The notes: generated from the letters alone by a model not told the origin. A stretch of 64,000 nt of DNA from Lacrimispora algidixylanolytica (GCF_003609635.1 NZ_MCIA01000016.1:62001-126000), one strand, 5' to 3'. Positions 9,488 to 19,046 are shown, counted from the first letter of the stretch. Program-made: numbers and translations.

Positions 9488-10183
9488 TTGAATTTCAATA
9501 TTTTAGTAATAGATGATAATAAAGAATTATGCACCTTAATAAAACATAGTGTCGCAAAAGAAAAAATAAATGCCGACTGTTGTCATTCTGGTTTGGATGG
9601 ACTAACCTTGCTTGAAAAGAATGACTACCAACTCATTCTTTTAGATGTCATGATGCCTGGGATGGATGGGTTTCAAACAATGGAAAAAATACGTGGTAGT
9701 AGTGGAATTCCCATTCTTATGCTAACTTCCAAAAATGATAATGCTTCAAAAATATTAGGCCTTCGTTCCGGTGCAGATGACTATCTGACAAAACCATTTG
9801 ACATGGAAGAATTGATTGCTCGAGTAATTTCACTGATACGTAGGTATACGCGTTTTAATCTATCAGGAAACACTTCACAGACACTTACATACAAGGGATT
9901 GATAATAGATTTTGACAACCGAAGTGTAACGACCAAAAATGGTACATTCGAATTGCCACCAAAAGAATTTGACCTCTTACTATTCTGTGCAAAAAACCAG
10001 GGGAAGATATTGACAAAACAGCAGATTTATGAGGAAGTATGGGGTGAAGCTTATGTTTACGATAACAGCAATATAATGGCTATCATTAGCCGTCTTCGTA
10101 AAAAAATAGAATCAGATTCCGGAATACCTCTCTATATTCAGACGGTAAAGGGAATCGGTTACCGCTTTAATAAGGAGGTGTAA
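9488..10183 (+). CDS. OmpR-family response regulator of peptide-resistance module 1
   Basis: 231-aa two-component regulator. The receiver domain carries VIDDN near the start and the phospho-acceptor Asp in LILLDVMMPGMDG, with the switch Lys in DDYLTKPF. The C-terminal winged-helix has the motif VWGEAYVYDNSNIMAIISRLRKKIE. A TTG at 9488, eight bases after AAGGGGGG, is chosen as the start; an upstream ATG at 9431 would add 19 non-homologous residues. The kinase gene follows 3 bases later. By context it should activate the LanFEG-like transporter downstream when the kinase detects a cationic peptide or lantibiotic (inference). Confidence 0.92.
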   Translation: MNFNILVIDDNKELCTLIKHSVAKEKINADCCHSGLDGLTLLEKNDYQLILLDVMMPGMDGFQTMEKIRGSSGIPILMLTSKNDNASKILGLRSGADDYLTKPFDMEELIARVISLIRRYTRFNLSGNTSQTLTYKGLIIDFDNRSVTTKNGTFELPPKEFDLLLFCAKNQGKILTKQQIYEEVWGEAYVYDNSNIMAIISRLRKKIESDSGIPLYIQTVKGIGYRFNKEV

Positions 10184-10186
10184 GCT

Positions 10187-11110
10187 TTGCCTTTAATCGT
10201 AATTATAAGCATATTGTTATTTCTGAGCCTTTTTTTAATAGTAATTTTTTTATTATTAATATTACGTACTAAAAAGCAACTAAAAAATATGGCGGAGGCT
10301 TTAACTGATATCCAGACTGGTAACGGCAATCGCAAAATCCTAGCTGTAGACAATGATATAACTTCTGAACTTTCCTTTAAAATGAACGAGATTGTTTATG
10401 GATATGAAGAACAGCTCTCCAAATTAAGATCTGCAGATGAGACCAATCGCCAGTTAATGACCAACCTTTCTCATGATGTAAGAACTCCGCTCACCACTCT
10501 AATTGGTTATCTGGACGCTATCCACAGAGGCGTAGCTGGACCAGATGAACACGATGAATATATTGAAATAGCAAGATTAAAAGCCCACGATCTAAAAGAT
10601 TATATTGATATATTATTTGATTGGTTCAAATTGAACTCCTGCGAATTCTCTTTATCTTTAGAGCAGACCGAACTGGCCGAATTGACACGCAATATTTTAA
10701 AAGACTGGATTCCTATATTCGAAGAAAGGCAACTGCTATACGAAATAAAAATACCAGAAAAACCAATGTTCGTAACACTTGACTCTGGTGGCTATGAACG
10801 TATTATGAACAATTTGATTCAAAACGTTATTAGTCACAGTAATGCTTCTCAAATTACAATAGAAATAACACCAAAAGAAACTGATAGCCTAATTCGAATA
10901 GAGGACAATGGAATCGGTATCGATAAATCTGACCTCCTACACATTTTTGAGAGATTGTATAAGTGTGACAAAGGAAGATCTGGTAAAGGAAGCGGATTAG
11001 GATTGTCTATTGTCAAACAGATGGTCGAAAAAATGAATGGTACTATATATGCTGAAAGTGAGCCTAGCCAATATACTGCTTTTACTGTTTCCTTCCCTGC
11101 AAAGCATTAG
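10187..11110 (+). CDS. Sensor histidine kinase of peptide-resistance module 1
   Basis: 307-aa kinase with a single N-terminal hydrophobic stretch (about residues 2-26) and almost no extracytoplasmic domain. The H-box is NLSHDVRTPLTTLIGYL, the N-box is GGYERIMNNLIQNVISH, and the ATP lid carries DNGIGID and GKGSGLGLSIV. The lack of an external sensor suggests sensing within the membrane or through the transporter. The TTG start lies 8 bases after AAGGAGG. It forms one operon with the preceding regulator. Confidence 0.92.
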   Translation: MPLIVIISILLFLSLFLIVIFLLLILRTKKQLKNMAEALTDIQTGNGNRKILAVDNDITSELSFKMNEIVYGYEEQLSKLRSADETNRQLMTNLSHDVRTPLTTLIGYLDAIHRGVAGPDEHDEYIEIARLKAHDLKDYIDILFDWFKLNSCEFSLSLEQTELAELTRNILKDWIPIFEERQLLYEIKIPEKPMFVTLDSGGYERIMNNLIQNVISHSNASQITIEITPKETDSLIRIEDNGIGIDKSDLLHIFERLYKCDKGRSGKGSGLGLSIVKQMVEKMNGTIYAESEPSQYTAFTVSFPAKH

Positions 11111-11126
11111 TACATGCCTGAAAATA

Positions 11127-11179
11127 CAAGGTTAATGCAAGGTTTGGGCAAGGTTAATGCAAGACAGGGGTGGTAGAAT
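11127..11179 (+). promoter_or_regulatory. Direct-repeat operator and promoter for LanFEG-like operon
   Basis: The 15-mer CAAGGTTAATGCAAG occurs perfectly at 11127-11141 and 11149-11163, a 22-base period (two helical turns). A TAGAAT -10 element lies at 11174-11179, so the second repeat covers the -35 position. This is the layout of an OmpR-family activator site, and it sits directly before the ABC operon and after the regulator genes. The regulator's identity is inferred. Confidence 0.7.
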
Positions 11180-11208
11180 TATCTCAATGAGAAAAGGAGG
11201 TTTCTAAT

Positions 11209-12132
11209 TTGAGTAACTTTATCATCGAAACAAAGAATCTTACTAAGCAATATGGGGAACAAAAAAGTGTCGCTAACTTAAATATTCATGTGACGCAAGG
11301 AAGGATTTATGGCCTTCTTGGCCGAAATGGAGCAGGAAAAACAACTACAATGAAAATGTTGTTAAACTTAACAAGGCCTACTTCAGGAGATATCCAAATA
11401 TTTGGGGAAGATATAATCGGAAATGAAAAGAGATTATTACCTCGTATTGGAAGTCTAATCGAGGCACCCGGATTTTATCCCAATTTAACCGGAACGGAGA
11501 ATTTAAGGATTTTTGCCCAGCTTAGAGGCGTTTCAAAGCGCAATGCTGTAGAGAGCGCTTTAAAAGTTGTGGGACTTCCTTACAATGACAAAAAACTGTT
11601 CTCGCAATACTCCCTTGGTATGAAACAACGTCTTGCCATTGCCCTTTCCATTATGCATGATCCTGAGCTTTTAATTTTAGATGAGCCGATTAATGGGCTT
11701 GATCCCATTGGAATTGCTGAAGTCCGTTCTTTTATCCGCGAGCTTTGCGAGGTGAAAAAGAAAACAATACTAATTTCTAGTCACATTCTTTCTGAAATTG
11801 CCCTGCTTGCAGATGATATTGGAATTATAGACCATGGCATTCTTCTGGAAGAGGAAAGTCTGTCAGAGCTGGAAGATAAGAATGGGAAATTCATTCATTT
11901 TATGGTATCCGATACAGCACAGGCTGCCAGAATCATGGAAAGAAATTTTAAAATAAAGAATTTTATTATAGAAGGAAATCACAGTTTACGTCTGTATGAT
12001 GAAAAAATATCTGTAGCTGAGTTAAACCGTAATTTTATTGAAAATGGTTTAGAGGTATGGGAAGTTCATTTATGTGAAGACACCTTGGAGGATTACTTCA
12101 AACGAATAACCGGAGGTGAAGGTATTGCTTAA
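11209..12132 (+). CDS. Lantibiotic/bacitracin-immunity-type ABC transporter ATPase (LanF/BcrA-like)
   Basis: 307-aa ATP-binding subunit. Walker A is GRNGAGKTT, the signature is YSLGMKQRL, and Walker B is LLILDEPINGLD, followed by the switch His in SSHILSE. The C-terminal extension of about 80 residues is usual in the BcrA/NisF/SpaF branch. The TTG start follows AAAGGAGG. With the two downstream permeases it should form an exporter that expels membrane-targeting peptides from the cell envelope. Its 3' end overlaps the next start. Confidence 0.9.
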   Translation: MSNFIIETKNLTKQYGEQKSVANLNIHVTQGRIYGLLGRNGAGKTTTMKMLLNLTRPTSGDIQIFGEDIIGNEKRLLPRIGSLIEAPGFYPNLTGTENLRIFAQLRGVSKRNAVESALKVVGLPYNDKKLFSQYSLGMKQRLAIALSIMHDPELLILDEPINGLDPIGIAEVRSFIRELCEVKKKTILISSHILSEIALLADDIGIIDHGILLEEESLSELEDKNGKFIHFMVSDTAQAARIMERNFKIKNFIIEGNHSLRLYDEKISVAELNRNFIENGLEVWEVHLCEDTLEDYFKRITGGEGIA

Positions 12133-12898
12133 TCTGGTTTTAGTGGAATTTATGAAGTTTAAAAGAAAGAGAATTTTTTCTTTTGGTATGCTTGCAGCTT
12201 TCATATTTCCTTTGTTTAATGCAGCGTTACTATCTGAGTCCAATTTTGCCAGTATTCAATCTGGTGTAAGGGAAGATAATGCCTTTTTATTATTAATGCC
12301 TATGCTGATTATTATTGCTTCAAATCTATTTTTTATTGAACAGGATAACAATACTCTGAAAAACCTTCTCTGCATTCCTGTATCAAGACGAGATCTGGTC
12401 CTTGTAAAATTACTGGTATTATTAATTTTTTCTATTGCCTTTCAGATTACAGGCTTTTTCGTCTGTACAATCATTGCGGTTTTTCAAGACATACCAATCA
12501 TACGCCCTATGTTCCAATTTTTTCTAACAATATCAACTGGAATTTTCATGTGGGCTGCTGCTCTGCCATGCGTTGCGTTAGTCGTGTGGTTTAATAAAAG
12601 CTATATACTTTCGATAATAATAGTTTTCTTTTATACATTAGTAAATTATGCGATGCACTTTAGCGATACTGTAATGATGCAGCCTATTGGCATTAATTTA
12701 GGTACAATGATGCCTGTCCCCTTGATTTTTCGTTGGCTATACCAATTTTACACTCCCATAGGAGAGATACAGACTGCATTTTATAAACAATTTAGTCATT
12801 ACTTTGTACCAACATATGTATGCTTTCTTGTGCTGCTGTTGGAGGCAACTATTTGTATCTATTTCATGATAGTTATTTACCGCAGCAGAGAAAATTAA
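12125..12898 (+). CDS. ABC-2 permease, LanE-like immunity subunit
   Basis: 257-aa permease with about six membrane segments, starting MLNLVLVEFMKFKRKR. That start pattern (short hydrophobic run, then EFMKFKR) is common to lantibiotic-immunity permeases. The TTG at 12125 is chosen because GGAGG at 12112-12116 is correctly spaced from it; a GTG at 12116 lies inside that site. It overlaps the ATPase gene by 8 bases. With the following paralogue it should form the membrane channel of a LanFEG-type transporter. Confidence 0.85.
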   Translation: MLNLVLVEFMKFKRKRIFSFGMLAAFIFPLFNAALLSESNFASIQSGVREDNAFLLLMPMLIIIASNLFFIEQDNNTLKNLLCIPVSRRDLVLVKLLVLLIFSIAFQITGFFVCTIIAVFQDIPIIRPMFQFFLTISTGIFMWAAALPCVALVVWFNKSYILSIIIVFFYTLVNYAMHFSDTVMMQPIGINLGTMMPVPLIFRWLYQFYTPIGEIQTAFYKQFSHYFVPTYVCFLVLLLEATICIYFMIVIYRSREN

Positions 12899-12916
12899 AA
12901 TGAGGAGGTTAACATT

Positions 12917-13726
12917 TTGCTTTGTATAATAAAAACAGAATTTATGAAATTAAAACGCTTTCACATTCTTCTAATCGGCATGATAGGCATGACTTTACCC
13001 GCTATTCTTTCTGTATTTACACAAACTGTAGCCACTCCTGAAGCTCAAATAAAAAATTATGACTTTTCCAGCTTATATGATAATACCCTATGGAATAATA
13101 CAACTATTTTCATGCCTGTTATTTTCACATTAATTGGAGGCTACTTAATTAACCGGGAATATACCGATGATACTCTGAAAAATATTTATACGATACCAAT
13201 AAGTTTTCAACGCTTGTTGCTGGGAAAATTAATTACAGTAGGCATATTAAGTGTATTATTTGGCTTTTATAGTTTTACAGTAACTCTTATTGTTGGTATC
13301 TTAACTGGTATTCATGGTTTTAGTATCGCTATATTGGTGAAAAGTCTTTTGCAGATCCTTGGTATTGCCGTCTGCACATATATATCAGTTCTTCCTATTA
13401 TAGCCTTCTCCAGCAGAAAACCCGGCATTTTTATGGGTGGAGTCATAATCTCTTTTATATTAGGTTATAGCTCTATGTTTATAAAAAATGTTACGCTTCG
13501 CAGCCTGTACCCCATATTGTCAGGCTTAACAATCATCCAGTTTGATACAGAAACATATATGAATACTTCAGAGCCAGGTAATTTTTTCCTGTCAATTCTA
13601 TCTTTAGCGGTTGTACTTTTGCTTACTAGTGAAATTATTATTTTATCAAATCCATCACATGCCAAAAGAAAAGTTAAAAAGGATAAAACTAACGGAATAT
13701 TTCTAAGGCATGGACAACGATATTAA
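12917..13726 (+). CDS. ABC-2 permease, LanG-like immunity subunit
   Basis: 269-aa paralogue of the preceding permease (MLCIIKTEFMKLKRFHILLIGMIG), with about six membrane segments and the conserved INREYTDDTLKNIYTIPIS loop. The TTG start lies 8 bases after AGGAGG. It ends the first peptide-resistance operon. No structural lantibiotic gene was seen nearby, so the module probably gives resistance to peptides made by others. Confidence 0.85.
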   Translation: MLCIIKTEFMKLKRFHILLIGMIGMTLPAILSVFTQTVATPEAQIKNYDFSSLYDNTLWNNTTIFMPVIFTLIGGYLINREYTDDTLKNIYTIPISFQRLLLGKLITVGILSVLFGFYSFTVTLIVGILTGIHGFSIAILVKSLLQILGIAVCTYISVLPIIAFSSRKPGIFMGGVIISFILGYSSMFIKNVTLRSLYPILSGLTIIQFDTETYMNTSEPGNFFLSILSLAVVLLLTSEIIILSNPSHAKRKVKKDKTNGIFLRHGQRY

Positions 13727-13846
13727 AATTGACACCTTCTAAACAAACAATTCTCATAAATTGATCCAATTCTTCTTTCCGCCGTCATTATAAACATACT
13801 GGCACAGGGATATACTTCACCATTTGGTGATATGTTAAGGCCCCTT

Positions 13847-13891
13847 ACTTACAGTTTCGTAAGTTTACACACCTCTGTTTTATGGTATAAT
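13847..13891 (+). promoter_or_regulatory. Promoter and inverted-repeat operator of peptide-resistance module 2
   Basis: TTTACA (13864-13869) and TATAAT (13886-13891) with a 16-base spacer form a good sigma-A promoter for the following regulator gene. Immediately upstream is the inverted repeat ACTTAC-AGTTTC-GTAAGT (13847-13864), touching the -35 element and suitable for a response-regulator dimer. Autoregulation is inferred. Confidence 0.65.
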
Positions 13892-13935
13892 TTATTATTA
13901 ATATCTGACGATGATAGTTATAAAGGGGGATGTAA

Positions 13936-14637
13936 ATGCAGCATAAACTATTACTTCTTGAGGATGATATCAGCTTGGTGGATGGATTAAAATATTCACT
14001 GACCAGAAATGGGTTTACAATAGAAATTGCCCGAACTGTGGAAGAGGTAATGATACTTCTTCCTAAAATTGATACCTTTGATTTGTTAATTTTTGACGTA
14101 ACACTTCCAGATGGTAATGGATTCGACCTATGTCAAAAAATAAGAAAAGCAGGGAAACAAATTCCTATTATTTTTCTTACTGCTTCCGATGAAGAGGTTA
14201 ACATTATCAGGGGGCTGGACAGCGGCGGCGATGATTATATAACAAAGCCATTTCGATTAGGGGAGCTCTGTTCAAGGATACATGCTTTGTTACGCCGTGC
14301 CAACACATTAAGTCAAAGAAAAAACTCAGTATTAGAGTGTGGGGACATTTCCATTGATCTTCTTGGCTGCCGGGTATTGTTACATGGGATATTGCTGGAT
14401 TTAACAAGTGCTGAGTATCGTTTGGTTTGCTTACTGGTTAGAAATTCCAATCAAGTGATGACCCGCAATTGCATTCTAAATGAATTATGGGATAGCACAG
14501 GTGACTTTGTAGATGATAACACTCTCTCTGTTTATGTTCGGCGTCTTCGTGAAAAAATTGAAGATGAACCATCTAACCCCAAACATTTAATAACGGTCAG
14601 AGGATTTGGTTATCAATGGAGAGAGGTGTCTGAATGA
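13936..14637 (+). CDS. OmpR-family response regulator of peptide-resistance module 2
   Basis: 233-aa regulator. Acidic pocket residues are in LLEDD, the phospho-acceptor Asp is in LLIFDVTLPDGNG, and the conserved Lys is in DDYITKPFRLGELC. The C-terminal winged helix has DDNTLSVYVRRLREKIED. Its sequence and its kinase/ATPase/permease neighbours resemble VanR/BceR-type peptide-stress systems. The ATG follows AAAGGGGG. The stop overlaps the kinase ATG in an ATGA junction. Confidence 0.92.
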   Translation: MQHKLLLLEDDISLVDGLKYSLTRNGFTIEIARTVEEVMILLPKIDTFDLLIFDVTLPDGNGFDLCQKIRKAGKQIPIIFLTASDEEVNIIRGLDSGGDDYITKPFRLGELCSRIHALLRRANTLSQRKNSVLECGDISIDLLGCRVLLHGILLDLTSAEYRLVCLLVRNSNQVMTRNCILNELWDSTGDFVDDNTLSVYVRRLREKIEDEPSNPKHLITVRGFGYQWREVSE

Positions 14638-15863
14638 ACTTTAATCTGGATAGACAGGTGAGGAATTTTTTAATCTTTTTACTTTTATTTGTTTTATTAC
14701 TTCTTCTTTCTGGAATTTGTTTGAATGTGCTTCAGGTCAGGACCGTACAAAACTTATTCCTCTCTCACGACAGAGCAATCGTTTCATCTCTTTTAGAACA
14801 AGGCGTTTCTGAGAATACCGTATCCATAGCATTTAATAATATGTCAAGCAGCATGGAAGGAAGAAATTTACTTACTAAGATAGGCATTTCTGAAACTACC
14901 GCTTCCGGCTTTCTTCCCTATGTTTCTGGCTTTAGACAGACTACAACATATCTCACGCTTATAACGGAAATAGTTCTTTCTTTATTACTTTTAGGTGGAA
15001 CATTTCATTTTTATATGAAAAGAGTAAAACTATATCAGGAAGCCACACAAACAGTTACCCGTTTTATGGAAGGAGACTTTTCTTCTCAAATATCCCACAT
15101 AGATGAAGGACCTGTTTATCACCTGTTTGCCTGCGTGGATCATCTTGCAACAATCCTACAATCAAAAAATGAATCCGAGAAAAAAGCAAAAGAATTCCTA
15201 AAAAATACAATAGCAGACATATCTCACCAACTAAAAACACCTCTTGCCGCCCTTACCATGTATCATGAGATTATTTCAGACGAGCCTGATAATATTACAA
15301 CGGTGAAAGAATATTCCGTTAAAACAGGACTGGCACTTAAACGTATGGAGGAACTCATTCAGTCCATGCTGAAAATTACCCGTCTGGATGCGGGCAGCAT
15401 TGTATTTGAAAAGGTCAGCTGTACTGTATCAAATTTGATATCCAGCGCTGTCAACGACCTGACAACGAGAGCTCTCAGTGAGAGAAAAGAAATTATCATA
15501 GAAAATATGGCAGAAGTATGCGTATTTTGTGATAAATATTGGACAAGTGAAGCCATCAGTAATATTGTGAAAAATGCATTGGATCATACCGGATCTGGAG
15601 ATAATATTCATATCTCTTGGACCAAAACTCCCTTAATGGTTCGTATTTTTATATCAGATAATGGCAAAGGTATTGCCCCCGAGGATTTACATCATATTTT
15701 TAAACGGTTCTATCGCAGTAAAAAACATTTGGATACTCAGGGAGTAGGGCTAGGCCTTTCACTGGCAAAATCCATAATTGATGGACAAAACGGAACTATT
15801 TCCGTAAAAAGCGGCTTGAATGAGGGAACTACTTTTATTCTTTCTTTTCTTACGGAAGCGTAA
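14634..15863 (+). CDS. Sensor histidine kinase of peptide-resistance module 2
   Basis: 409-aa kinase with two membrane segments (about residues 12-32 and 105-125) flanking an external domain of about 75 residues. After the second segment come a HAMP-like linker, the H-box DISHQLKTPLAALTMYH, the N-box WTSEAISNIVKNALDHTG, DNGKGIAPEDL and GVGLGLSLAKSII. Unlike typical BceS kinases it has a real extracytoplasmic loop, so it may sense the peptide directly. It is translationally coupled to the regulator gene. Confidence 0.92.
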   Translation: MNFNLDRQVRNFLIFLLLFVLLLLLSGICLNVLQVRTVQNLFLSHDRAIVSSLLEQGVSENTVSIAFNNMSSSMEGRNLLTKIGISETTASGFLPYVSGFRQTTTYLTLITEIVLSLLLLGGTFHFYMKRVKLYQEATQTVTRFMEGDFSSQISHIDEGPVYHLFACVDHLATILQSKNESEKKAKEFLKNTIADISHQLKTPLAALTMYHEIISDEPDNITTVKEYSVKTGLALKRMEELIQSMLKITRLDAGSIVFEKVSCTVSNLISSAVNDLTTRALSERKEIIIENMAEVCVFCDKYWTSEAISNIVKNALDHTGSGDNIHISWTKTPLMVRIFISDNGKGIAPEDLHHIFKRFYRSKKHLDTQGVGLGLSLAKSIIDGQNGTISVKSGLNEGTTFILSFLTEA

Positions 15864-15870
15864 GCTGCCT

Positions 15871-15887
15871 TTCACCAGATTGTAAGG
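15871..15887. promoter_or_regulatory. Possible second operator for module 2
   Basis: TTCAC-CAGATT-GTAAGG, between the kinase and the ATPase gene, resembles the TTAC-6 bases-GTAA inverted repeat upstream of the regulator. It could be where the same regulator boosts transporter expression. The match is imperfect and was judged by eye. Confidence 0.3.
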
Positions 15888-15923
15888 TGTTTCTGTTATT
15901 CTTTTAGAAAAGGAGGTGCTTAA

Positions 15924-16622
15924 ATGATGGAAATCTTAAGCGTACAGCATTTATCTAAAATATATGGAGAAGGTAAAAATCAGGTCCATGCGCTAAAAAA
16001 TGTTACTTTTTCACTGGATCAGGGAGAATTTGCAGCGGTGATAGGTGAATCGGGTTCAGGCAAAAGTACATTGCTAAATTGTATTGGCGCCTTAGATGAG
16101 CCTACTTCCGGAAATATTTATATGGATAAAAAAGACTTGTTCACCATGAAAGAGGAACAGCGTACCATTTTCAGACGTCGTAATATTGGCTTTGTTTTTC
16201 AGTCGTTTCAGCTAGTACAGGAATTGACTGTAGAACAAAATATTATGTTTCCCATACTTTTGGATTATCGTAAGCCAGACCAATCCTCTGTAGAAGAGAT
16301 TTTAGAAGTTTTAGGATTAAAAGACCGCCGTCATCACTTGCCTAATCAATTATCAGGTGGACAGCAGCAACGTGTTGCTATCGGCAGGGCACTTATTACT
16401 AGGCCGAAACTGATTCTTGCAGATGAACCCACTGGTAATCTTGATAGTAAAAATAGTCAGGAAGTGATCGATTTATTATTTAAAGCATCACGTCACTACC
16501 AGCAAACCATATTAATGATTACTCATAACAGTAATTTGACCACTTCCGTGGACCGTGTATTACGTGTTTCGGATGGTATCTTAACGGATTTGGGAGGAAA
16601 AGAGAATGAAAAGCTATCTTGA
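15924..16622 (+). CDS. MacB/BceA-type ABC transporter ATPase
   Basis: 232-aa ATPase. Walker A is GESGSGKST, the Q-loop is [17 protein letters not shown], the signature is [15 protein letters not shown], and Walker B is [12 protein letters not shown] with the His switch in MITHN. It belongs to the MacB/LolD/BceA family, which pairs with FtsX-fold permeases and works at the membrane surface rather than by classical transport. The ATG follows AAAGGAGG; a second ATG lies one codon later. It overlaps the permease gene by 17 bases. Confidence 0.93.
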   Translation: MMEILSVQHLSKIYGEGKNQVHALKNVTFSLDQGEFAAVIGESGSGKSTLLNCIGALDEPTSGNIYMDKKDLFTMKEEQRTIFRRRNIGFVFQSFQLVQELTVEQNIMFPILLDYRKPDQSSVEEILEVLGLKDRRHHLPNQLSGGQQQRVAIGRALITRPKLILADEPTGNLDSKNSQEVIDLLFKASRHYQQTILMITHNSNLTTSVDRVLRVSDGILTDLGGKENEKLS

Positions 16623-18966
16623 GCTTGTCCCAATCTCTGCTAAAGTCCACAGAAGACAAAACAGAATGTCAGTTTTTTGTATCGTTCTTGCAGTTTTTTT
16701 GGTGACGGTTATTTTTGGTATGGCGGATATGTTTATACGGAGCCAAATTATGCAGGCGCGTATGGAAGATGGAAGTTGGCATATCGCATTAAGATACATA
16801 AACGACCATGAGGCAAAACTAATTTCTGCACGCCCTGAGGTAACCTCCTCTTCCTGGTATGGAATACTTAATTATAGGGGGGATAAGGGTTACACATTAT
16901 CCAATAAGAACGTCGCCATTTTGGGAAGTGAAGAGAGTTGGATTACTGAAATGCAGATTGATGCAATAGATGAAGGTCAATATCCGCAAAAGGATGACGA
17001 AGCCCTTCTGACTAAAAATGCAAAGGCTGCGCTGGGGCTAAAGATAGGAGATCAAATTTCTATCAATACACCAGACGGAAAAAGTTTATCCTTTACCATT
17101 TCCGGCTTTCTAAATGATTTCTCAAAGACAATGAAAGAAGATTCCTATGCAGTCTGCTTGACCACCCACGAATATCGTTCCATTTATCCCGGCGTTACAA
17201 ACGGAGAGCCTGCTGATTATAACAGTATTTTTTATGTACAATTCTCTTCCAGATGTAATATACAAAATGCCATCAACGATATAAAGTCTCAGTTTGGACT
17301 AACGGATGAACAAATCTCCGGAAACACTAAGCTTCTCGGATTACTTGGACAAAGCAGGAATTCTTTCATGATTCAGATTTATAGTTCCGCCTTTGTTCTG
17401 TTTATGCTTGTCTTATTGGCTGGTATTTTAATGATAACCAGTAGTTTAAACAGCAACATCTCACAGCGGATTGAATTTTTTGGCATAATGCGTTGTATTG
17501 GCGCGACTCCAAAACAAGTAATGACCTTTGTACGCAAGGAAGCACTTGGCTGGTGCAAATTTGCGATTCCATATGGTATTGCCGCTGGGATTGTCTTAAT
17601 ATGGACATTATGCGATGTACTGCGCTACCTCAGCCCAAAATATTTTATTGGTATGCCCTACTTTGGCGTAAGCCTGCCAAGTATAATGGCAGGTATCTGT
17701 GTGGGTATACTGACGGTTCTATTAGCTGCCCGTTCTCCCGCTAAACGGGCAGCTAAGGTCTCACCCTTAGCTGCAGTAACGGGTAATTCCAATGCTCTGC
17801 CAACGGTTAGAAAAGCTGCTAATACCACGTTGTTTAAAGTTGATTCCTCTCTTGGCTTCCAGCATGCTATTTCAAGCAAGAAAAATTTCATTTTAATGGT
17901 TGCTTCCTTTTCACTTAGCATTATACTTTTTCTGTCGTTTTCAGTTACCATTGACTTTATGCACCATTCTCTTACACCGCTTAAGCCTTGGACACCTGAT
18001 TTATCCATTATAAGTCCTGAAAAAACCTGTTCCATCAGTGGATCCCTGTTAGAACAATTACAGAAAGATCCCGCAGTCAAACGGGCTTATGGCCGTATGT
18101 TTGCATATAATTTACCTGCCACCGTGAATGGGGAAGTAAAAAAAGTTGACCTGATATCCTATGAAGAGAATCAATTTAAGTGGGCTAAGGATTATCTGTT
18201 GGAAGGTTCTGTTGAGGAGGCTCAGAGTGGGAACAATACAGGACTTACTGTTTTTAAGCAGCAGAATGCTTCAAATACTGGAGATATTATCACATTGCAT
18301 ACTGAGAATCATTCCGCTGATATAACAATTGTAGGTACCCTGTCTTCCAGTCCATTTAACAATGGACCTGATGTTGGAACTATTATTTGCTCTGAAAATA
18401 CGTTTCGTGAGCTTACTGGCCAAGTGGATTATACAATCATCGACTTAAAACTGACTAAAAATGCAACAGAAAATGATGTAGACAGAATTCACAAATATGT
18501 TGGAAAGGAGTTTATATTTTCCGATGGGCGCCTGGATAACAGCAGTGTAAAGGGTTCATATTACTCCTTTGGATTATTTATATATGGCTTTATGACTCTA
18601 ATTTCTTTTATTACTATATTCAATATAATTAACAGCATTGCTATGAGCGTTTCAGCTCGAATGAAACAATATGGTACATTCCGTGCCATTGGTTTAAGTA
18701 ACCGGCAGTTGATAAAAATGATTCTGGCAGAGACTTTGGCCTACGCAATTACTGGAAGCATCTGTGGGGGAACCATCGGTCTATTTCTAAATAAACTTCT
18801 TTATGAAAAACTTGTATCATTTCACTGGGGAGAACAATGGAATGTTCCTTTTCCAGAAATTGGTATCATTATAACAATTGTTATCTTATCCGTTATTCTG
18901 GCTGTGCGAGGCCCTGCAAGGCGAATTCGTGATATGTCCATTGTAGATACCATAAGTGCACAATAA
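16606..18966 (+). CDS. FtsX-family ABC permease, two FtsX repeats
   Basis: 786-aa permease. The first transmembrane helix is at about residues 22-44, followed by a MacB-like periplasmic-type domain of about 200 residues. Three helices follow (around 245-370). A second half repeats the plan: a helix near 430, an external domain, and three C-terminal helices (around 645-780). The FtsX motif appears twice (FGIMRCIGATPKQV and YGTFRAIGLSNRQL). It should act with the preceding ATPase to remove or counter cell-wall-active peptides, with the two-component system just upstream. The ATG lies within the end of the ATPase gene, after GGGAGG. Confidence 0.9.
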   Translation: MKSYLELVPISAKVHRRQNRMSVFCIVLAVFLVTVIFGMADMFIRSQIMQARMEDGSWHIALRYINDHEAKLISARPEVTSSSWYGILNYRGDKGYTLSNKNVAILGSEESWITEMQIDAIDEGQYPQKDDEALLTKNAKAALGLKIGDQISINTPDGKSLSFTISGFLNDFSKTMKEDSYAVCLTTHEYRSIYPGVTNGEPADYNSIFYVQFSSRCNIQNAINDIKSQFGLTDEQISGNTKLLGLLGQSRNSFMIQIYSSAFVLFMLVLLAGILMITSSLNSNISQRIEFFGIMRCIGATPKQVMTFVRKEALGWCKFAIPYGIAAGIVLIWTLCDVLRYLSPKYFIGMPYFGVSLPSIMAGICVGILTVLLAARSPAKRAAKVSPLAAVTGNSNALPTVRKAANTTLFKVDSSLGFQHAISSKKNFILMVASFSLSIILFLSFSVTIDFMHHSLTPLKPWTPDLSIISPEKTCSISGSLLEQLQKDPAVKRAYGRMFAYNLPATVNGEVKKVDLISYEENQFKWAKDYLLEGSVEEAQSGNNTGLTVFKQQNASNTGDIITLHTENHSADITIVGTLSSSPFNNGPDVGTIICSENTFRELTGQVDYTIIDLKLTKNATENDVDRIHKYVGKEFIFSDGRLDNSSVKGSYYSFGLFIYGFMTLISFITIFNIINSIAMSVSARMKQYGTFRAIGLSNRQLIKMILAETLAYAITGSICGGTIGLFLNKLLYEKLVSFHWGEQWNVPFPEIGIIITIVILSVILAVRGPARRIRDMSIVDTISAQ

Positions 18967-18978
18967 TATAATACCTAA

Positions 18979-19012
18979 TAGGAGCCAGAGAAAAAAACTT
19001 CCCCGGCTCCTA
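18979..19012. terminator. Hairpin between convergent genes
   Basis: TAGGAGCC (18979-18986) pairs with GGCTCCTA (19005-19012) in the gap between the permease and the convergent lipoprotein gene. The T tract is weak on both strands, so it may be a poor or bidirectional terminator. Confidence 0.5.
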
Positions 19013-19046
19013 ATATATTGGATTGATGCCCTAAGACACTATCTTT

